Origin: Actinomycetes bacterium
GTDB taxonomy: Bacteria; Actinomycetota; Humimicrobiia; JAHJRV01
DNA length: 8,299 nt
Direction: 5' to 3'
Assembly (NCBI GenBank): GCA_030612085.1
Contig: JAUWOM010000045.1
Span: forward strand, 1 to 8,299
This document shows positions 6,687-8,299 of the stretch, in pieces. The number at the start of each line of letters is the position of its first letter. Positions within the stretch are counted from its first letter, which is position 1. The translations under genes were made by a program, and so were the position numbers. A model generated the notes under the pieces. That model was not told the origin of the DNA, searched no databases, and worked only from the letters and a program-made list of their open reading frames with translations.

Positions 6687-7289
6687 ATGGAAGCTATAAT
6701 TAATTTTTTAGAAAAATATATAAGTCAGTTTGGATATTTAGCTATATTTATTCTTATGTTTTTAGAGAGCGCATGTGTTCCTATACCAAGCGAGATAACA
6801 ATGCCGTTTGGGGGATTTTTATCAGCAGTTGGAAATCTTAATTTAATATTGGTTACTCTGGTTGGCTCAATAGCAAATTTATTCGGTTCTTATGCAGCAT
6901 ATTATATTGGGAAATTGGGGGGAAGACCGTTTTTAGAAAAGTATGGTAAATATGTTTTGTTAAGAAAAGAAGAGCTTGATAAAGTTGAAAGATGGTTTAA
7001 TCATCGTGGTGAATTAACAGTTTTTATAACTCGCCTCCTACCAGGAATTAGAACCTTTATATCCCTACCTGCAGGAATGGCTAAGATGAACTTAACAAAA
7101 TTTTCTATATATACAATTTTAGGAGTGATACCCTGGTGCTTTCTATTGGCATATCTTGGTTATATATTTGGGGAGAACTGGAAGATAATTTTAGACTACT
7201 ATCATAAGTTTGAATATATTTTCTTTGCTATAATAATTTTAATGATAGTAGCTTTTTTAGTTTTTATATTTATTAAAAAAAGAAAATAA
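6687..7289 (+). CDS. DedA-family membrane transporter (candidate C55-P flippase)
   Basis: The 200-residue product has the full DedA signature set: FLES with Glu27, VPIPSE (31-36), then a glycine-rich membrane segment leading to YYIGKLGGR (72-80). A linker with KYGKY (85-89) follows, then TRLLPGIRTFISLPAG (115-130) containing the two functionally important arginines (116, 122) and a re-entrant-type PG. Two C-terminal hydrophobic segments (about 140-162 and 175-196) end in a KKRK tail. DedA members such as UptA recycle undecaprenyl phosphate across the membrane, while others affect proton-motive force or lipid balance. The next gene, uppP, makes undecaprenyl phosphate, which favours the recycling role here by inference. 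The ATG at 6687 follows GGAG (6676-6679) with seven bases of spacing. The 202-base gap to uppP suggests separate or additional transcription of uppP. Confidence 0.9.
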   Translation: MEAIINFLEKYISQFGYLAIFILMFLESACVPIPSEITMPFGGFLSAVGNLNLILVTLVGSIANLFGSYAAYYIGKLGGRPFLEKYGKYVLLRKEELDKVERWFNHRGELTVFITRLLPGIRTFISLPAGMAKMNLTKFSIYTILGVIPWCFLLAYLGYIFGENWKIILDYYHKFEYIFFAIIILMIVAFLVFIFIKKRK

Positions 7290-7433
7290 ATTTTAAAATA
7301 AAGATTCTAAAGATTAATTAAAATTAAAATAAAAAATCTATTACGAAACAAAGTCCGGTTCAAATTAGTAATAAAAAGTTTTAAAAACTCATTAAATTTT
7401 CAAAGAATAAAATATTAAAAGTGTTAACCTTAC

Positions 7434-7461
7434 TTGTGTACAATACTTCTAATAATATAAA
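7434..7461 (+). promoter_or_regulatory. Candidate promoter for uppP
   Basis: TTGTGT (7434-7439) and TATAAA (7456-7461) are spaced by 16 bases, 31 bases before the start codon. The matches are moderate and the region is AT-rich. The rest of 7290-7433 shows no clear terminator or structure. Confidence 0.3.
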
Positions 7462-7491
7462 ATTAGAAATATTTTAAATTAGAGGTTATTA

Positions 7492-8299
7492 TTGTCATTA
7501 TTTCAATCCATTGTATTAGGGATAATTCAGGGAGCTACTGAATTCTTACCAGTCAGTAGCTCAGGTCATATGGTTCTAATACCACATCTTCTTGGATGGG
7601 AAAATCCACCACTATTCTTTAATGTAATGGTTCATTTTTCAACTTTAATAGCTGTTTTATGGGCTATGTGGTCTGATATAAATGATATATTCAAATCGTT
7701 TATTAATCTATTCAAAAAAGAGAAAGACAAATCCAAAGATAAGTCAACTAATTTATTAAAATCCAAAATAATCTGGTTATTATTTATTGCCACAATCCCC
7801 GCAGCAGTCTTGGGTTATTTGGCTCATGATTTCTTTGAAAAACTATTTTCAGTTCCAATATATATTGCAATTGCAATTTTTATAACAGGAATATTACTTT
7901 TCATTGAGGGATGGATGAGAACAACTATTGACTCATTGGAGTCACTAAGACCATCCGATGCAATTTCTATAGGAATTGCTCAAGCTATAGCCATTGTTCC
8001 CGGAATTTCAAGATCAGGAATAACAACAGTAATGGGGAAATCCAGAGGATTATCAAGAGAAGATTCTTTAAAATTTTCCTTTTTACTATCTATACCTATA
8101 ATATTCTCAGCCACCCTATATGAGACATTCAGATTTTATAAGACAGTTGGATTATTTAATGAAATATCATCTAATATAAACATAACAAATACAATTATTG
8201 GTATGATGTTTGCTCTATTAACAGGTTTTTTATCAATAAAATTGCTTCTAAATTTCTTTAAGAGAAGAAAATTAAGGATATTCTCTCTATACTGTTGGG
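7492..8299 (+). CDS. uppP: Undecaprenyl-diphosphatase UppP/BacA (partial, 3' end beyond window)
   Basis: UppP is an integral membrane phosphatase that converts undecaprenyl diphosphate to the monophosphate carrier for peptidoglycan and other envelope polymers; extra copies give bacitracin resistance. The reading frame is open from 7492 to the window edge (269 codons). Near the N-terminus it has QGATEFLPVSSSGH (13-26), giving the (E/Q)xxxE element with Glu17 and the catalytic-region His26. The second signature, PGISRSGIT (170-178), includes Arg174. Several hydrophobic segments surround these, and a Lys-rich loop (about 69-88) lies between the early membrane segments. The TTG start is supported by AGAGG (7481-7485), six bases upstream, and by the normal distance to the first motif. 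The visible end, RRKLRIFSLYCW, resembles the usual C-terminal region, so only a few residues should be missing. Confidence 0.93.
   Translation, partial: MSLFQSIVLGIIQGATEFLPVSSSGHMVLIPHLLGWENPPLFFNVMVHFSTLIAVLWAMWSDINDIFKSFINLFKKEKDKSKDKSTNLLKSKIIWLLFIATIPAAVLGYLAHDFFEKLFSVPIYIAIAIFITGILLFIEGWMRTTIDSLESLRPSDAISIGIAQAIAIVPGISRSGITTVMGKSRGLSREDSLKFSFLLSIPIIFSATLYETFRFYKTVGLFNEISSNINITNTIIGMMFALLTGFLSIKLLLNFFKRRKLRIFSLYCW

Noticed and set aside
6674..6703. Nine-codon open frame overlapping the dedA start, preceded by GGAG
   Set aside because: It could be a leader peptide, but a 9-codon frame arises easily by chance and its product shows no regulatory codon pattern.

Overview
This is an AT-rich bacterial chromosomal segment holding eight protein genes, one of them cut by the right edge, with ordinary Shine-Dalgarno sites and at least two TTG starts. 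The gene set (PspC-domain protein, CorA, PanE-like reductase, TldD/TldE, two DedA proteins, UppP) is housekeeping in character. UppP and DedA imply undecaprenyl-phosphate (C55-P) lipid-carrier metabolism, so a peptidoglycan-making bacterium is likely. Short GC-richer palindromic repeats sit in AT-rich spacers, a pattern common in thermophilic or sediment lineages and candidate phyla. I cannot name the taxon from sequence alone. No tRNA, rRNA, CRISPR array, transposase or phage gene is visible.

Layout. Positions 1-418 have no gene and carry two palindromic repeat units (139-293 and 301-360). On the plus strand follow a 64-residue PspC-domain protein (419-613), a CorA-type divalent cation channel (740-1705) and a ketopantoate-reductase family protein (1867-2883), each separated by more than 100 bases. 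On the minus strand is a probable operon read right to left: tldD (6406-5012), a tldE/pmbA partner starting one base after the tldD stop (5010-3676), and a divergent DedA protein (3640-3008). On the plus strand again come a canonical DedA protein (6687-7289) and the start of uppP (7492 to the window end).

How the genes may work together. TldD and TldE should form one heterodimeric zinc protease, with the metal ligands in TldD only. The canonical DedA and UppP plausibly serve lipid-carrier recycling: UppP makes C55-P from C55-PP and a DedA transporter returns C55-P to the inner leaflet. The DedA protein at the end of the tld operon has lost several family-conserved residues and gained a basic loop.

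The most unusual structural feature is a pair of 58-bp double-hairpin repeats in direct orientation (2951-3008 and 6577-6634) that bracket the whole minus-strand block. The left copy touches the stop codon of the divergent dedA; the right copy begins where transcription from a good promoter upstream of the canonical dedA should start. I do not see a clearly new biological system; the points worth checking are these repeats, the divergent DedA, and the DedA-UppP pairing.
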